Origin: Actinomycetes bacterium
Lineage (GTDB): Bacteria; Actinomycetota; Acidimicrobiia; Acidimicrobiales; Acidimicrobiaceae
DNA length: 5,804 nucleotides
Assembly: GCA_021823045.1 (NCBI GenBank)
Contig: JAKAPB010000154.1
Coordinates: 1-5,804 of the forward strand
Direction: 5' to 3'
The position numbers were made by a program, and so were the translations under genes. The notes under the pieces were generated by a model that was not told where the DNA came from, ran no database searches, and was given only the letters and a program-made list of their open reading frames with translations. Of the stretch, positions 5,054 through 5,804 are shown piece after piece. Position 1 is the stretch's first letter, and each line of letters begins with the position of its first letter.

Positions 5054-5804
5054 TTAGCCGTTGTAATCAGCCAAATCAACCTCGCACAAGCTGAGCGTAT
5101 TTTTCTGATCCAAAGACTCGCTATGTGATCGGTACCAACGAACGGTTTTTTCAATTGTCTGTGCAAAATCCCACTTAGGCGACCAACCGAGCATTTCTGT
5201 GGCTTTAGTGGAGTCGAGCAGTAGTAGCCCCTTCTCGTGCTTAGTGTACGGGTTGTCGATAGACTCCCAACTCCCCTTCCCCCAAATCTTGATCGCCATT
5301 TCGACTAATTGTCGGACGGAAACCAGTTCTGTCGCCGGCGGGCCAAAATTCCAAGCCTGAGCGAACTTCTCAGGATTACTTGAGCTCAGCATTTTCTCCG
5401 CTAACAAAATGTATCCGTACAGAGGCTCGAGCACGTGTTGCCAGGGCCTTATGGCGTCTGGCGAGCGAAGTCCGACTGGTTTGTTTGCCGCCAGGGATCT
5501 CACGATGTCGGGGACGATCCTATGGGGAGACCAGTCGCCTCCGCCGATAACGTTACCGGCTCTCGCAGATGCGATGTAAACGGGAAAGTAGCCCGGGACT
5601 CCTTCGGTGAAATATGCGTCCCGATATGCGTTGACAACTATTTCAGCTCCGGCCTTGCTGGATCCATAGGGTTCACTTCCGCCCAAGGGATCGGTTTCTT
5701 TGTAGCCTCTTTCGGTCTCTTTATTGACGTAGCACTTGTCAGAGGTAACTACTACGACTACGCATGGTCTCTTTCGAGTTCGAACAGCTTCAAGCAGAGC
5801 GACT
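5054..5804 (-). CDS. rfbG: CDP-glucose 4,6-dehydratase (RfbG family), N-terminus cut by window edge
   Basis: An extended short-chain dehydrogenase that converts CDP-glucose to CDP-4-keto-6-deoxyglucose using bound NAD, an early step to 3,6-dideoxyhexoses and related surface sugars. The frame is open to the window edge, giving 249 residues of a usual 350-360. The Rossmann GxxGxxG segment and roughly 110 N-terminal residues lie outside the window. Visible are VALLEAVRTRK, the active-site TSDKCY, the catalytic Y-x3-K in EPYGSSKAGAE, RAGNVIGGGDW, IRPWQHVLEPLYGY (the family signature that separates it from dTDP-glucose dehydratases), NFGPP, and a C-terminal LGWSPKW followed by KTVRWYR. The TTG at 5686 is internal, not the start, because homology continues upstream in TSDKCY. 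The gene faces the purine operon and belongs to a different functional locus; RfbF-like and RfbH-like genes would be expected beyond the right edge. The gap at 4979-5053 holds nothing I can identify. Confidence 0.94.
   Translation of the reverse strand, partial: VALLEAVRTRKRPCVVVVVTSDKCYVNKETERGYKETDPLGGSEPYGSSKAGAEIVVNAYRDAYFTEGVPGYFPVYIASARAGNVIGGGDWSPHRIVPDIVRSLAANKPVGLRSPDAIRPWQHVLEPLYGYILLAEKMLSSSNPEKFAQAWNFGPPATELVSVRQLVEMAIKIWGKGSWESIDNPYTKHEKGLLLLDSTKATEMLGWSPKWDFAQTIEKTVRWYRSHSESLDQKNTLSLCEVDLADYNG

Noticed and set aside
5684..5686. TTG as a start codon for a 210-residue dehydratase
   Set aside because: Homology to CDP-glucose 4,6-dehydratase continues upstream through TSDKCY to the window edge without a stop, so the gene is cut by the window rather than truncated.

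Overview
The window holds one side of a bacterial purine biosynthesis cluster, one pyrimidine gene coupled to it, and the edge of a cell-envelope sugar locus. On the plus strand lie the 3' end of purL (1-691), purF (about 1794-3257), purM (3257-4342) and pyrE (4333-4956). Two genes lie on the minus strand: a complete PHP-family phosphoesterase (755-1603) between purL and purF, and the 3' two thirds of a CDP-glucose 4,6-dehydratase gene (5054-5804), which runs off the right edge.

The proteins point to an actinobacterium. PurM carries the actinobacterial-looking VLDDL, FMLDY and GGETAEHPG segments, and PurF has the STTGASNWRNAQP segment typical of that phylum. GTG starts and strong GGAGG ribosome binding sites also occur. 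Base composition looks close to balanced, which would suit low-GC Acidimicrobiia-like lineages better than high-GC streptomycetes. This is a judgement from recalled family patterns, not from a search.

Layout: purL ends at 691 and converges on the PHP gene across a 63-bp gap holding an imperfect 14-bp tandem repeat (713-740). The PHP gene and purF are divergent. About 190 bp separate their starts; this segment must hold the promoters or leader of both genes and contains two possible stem-loops, one flush against the purF ribosome binding site. purF, purM and pyrE form a tight operon: the purF stop and purM start share one base (TAGTG), and purM and pyrE overlap by 4 to 10 bases. A perfect 9-bp inverted repeat begins on the pyrE stop codon and is followed by about 75 bp of non-coding DNA before the convergent dehydratase gene.

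PurL, PurF and PurM catalyse steps 4, 1 and 5 of de novo IMP synthesis. PyrE makes OMP in the pyrimidine pathway. PurF and PyrE both consume PRPP, so the operon joins the PRPP-using step of each nucleotide pathway. The PHP enzyme probably removes phosphate from nucleoside 3',5'-bisphosphates or short RNA ends, which would link it loosely to nucleotide recycling. The dehydratase belongs to a separate 3,6-dideoxyhexose or related sugar pathway. I found no mobile element, CRISPR array, RNA gene or clearly novel system; the noteworthy points are arrangement and small regulatory structures.
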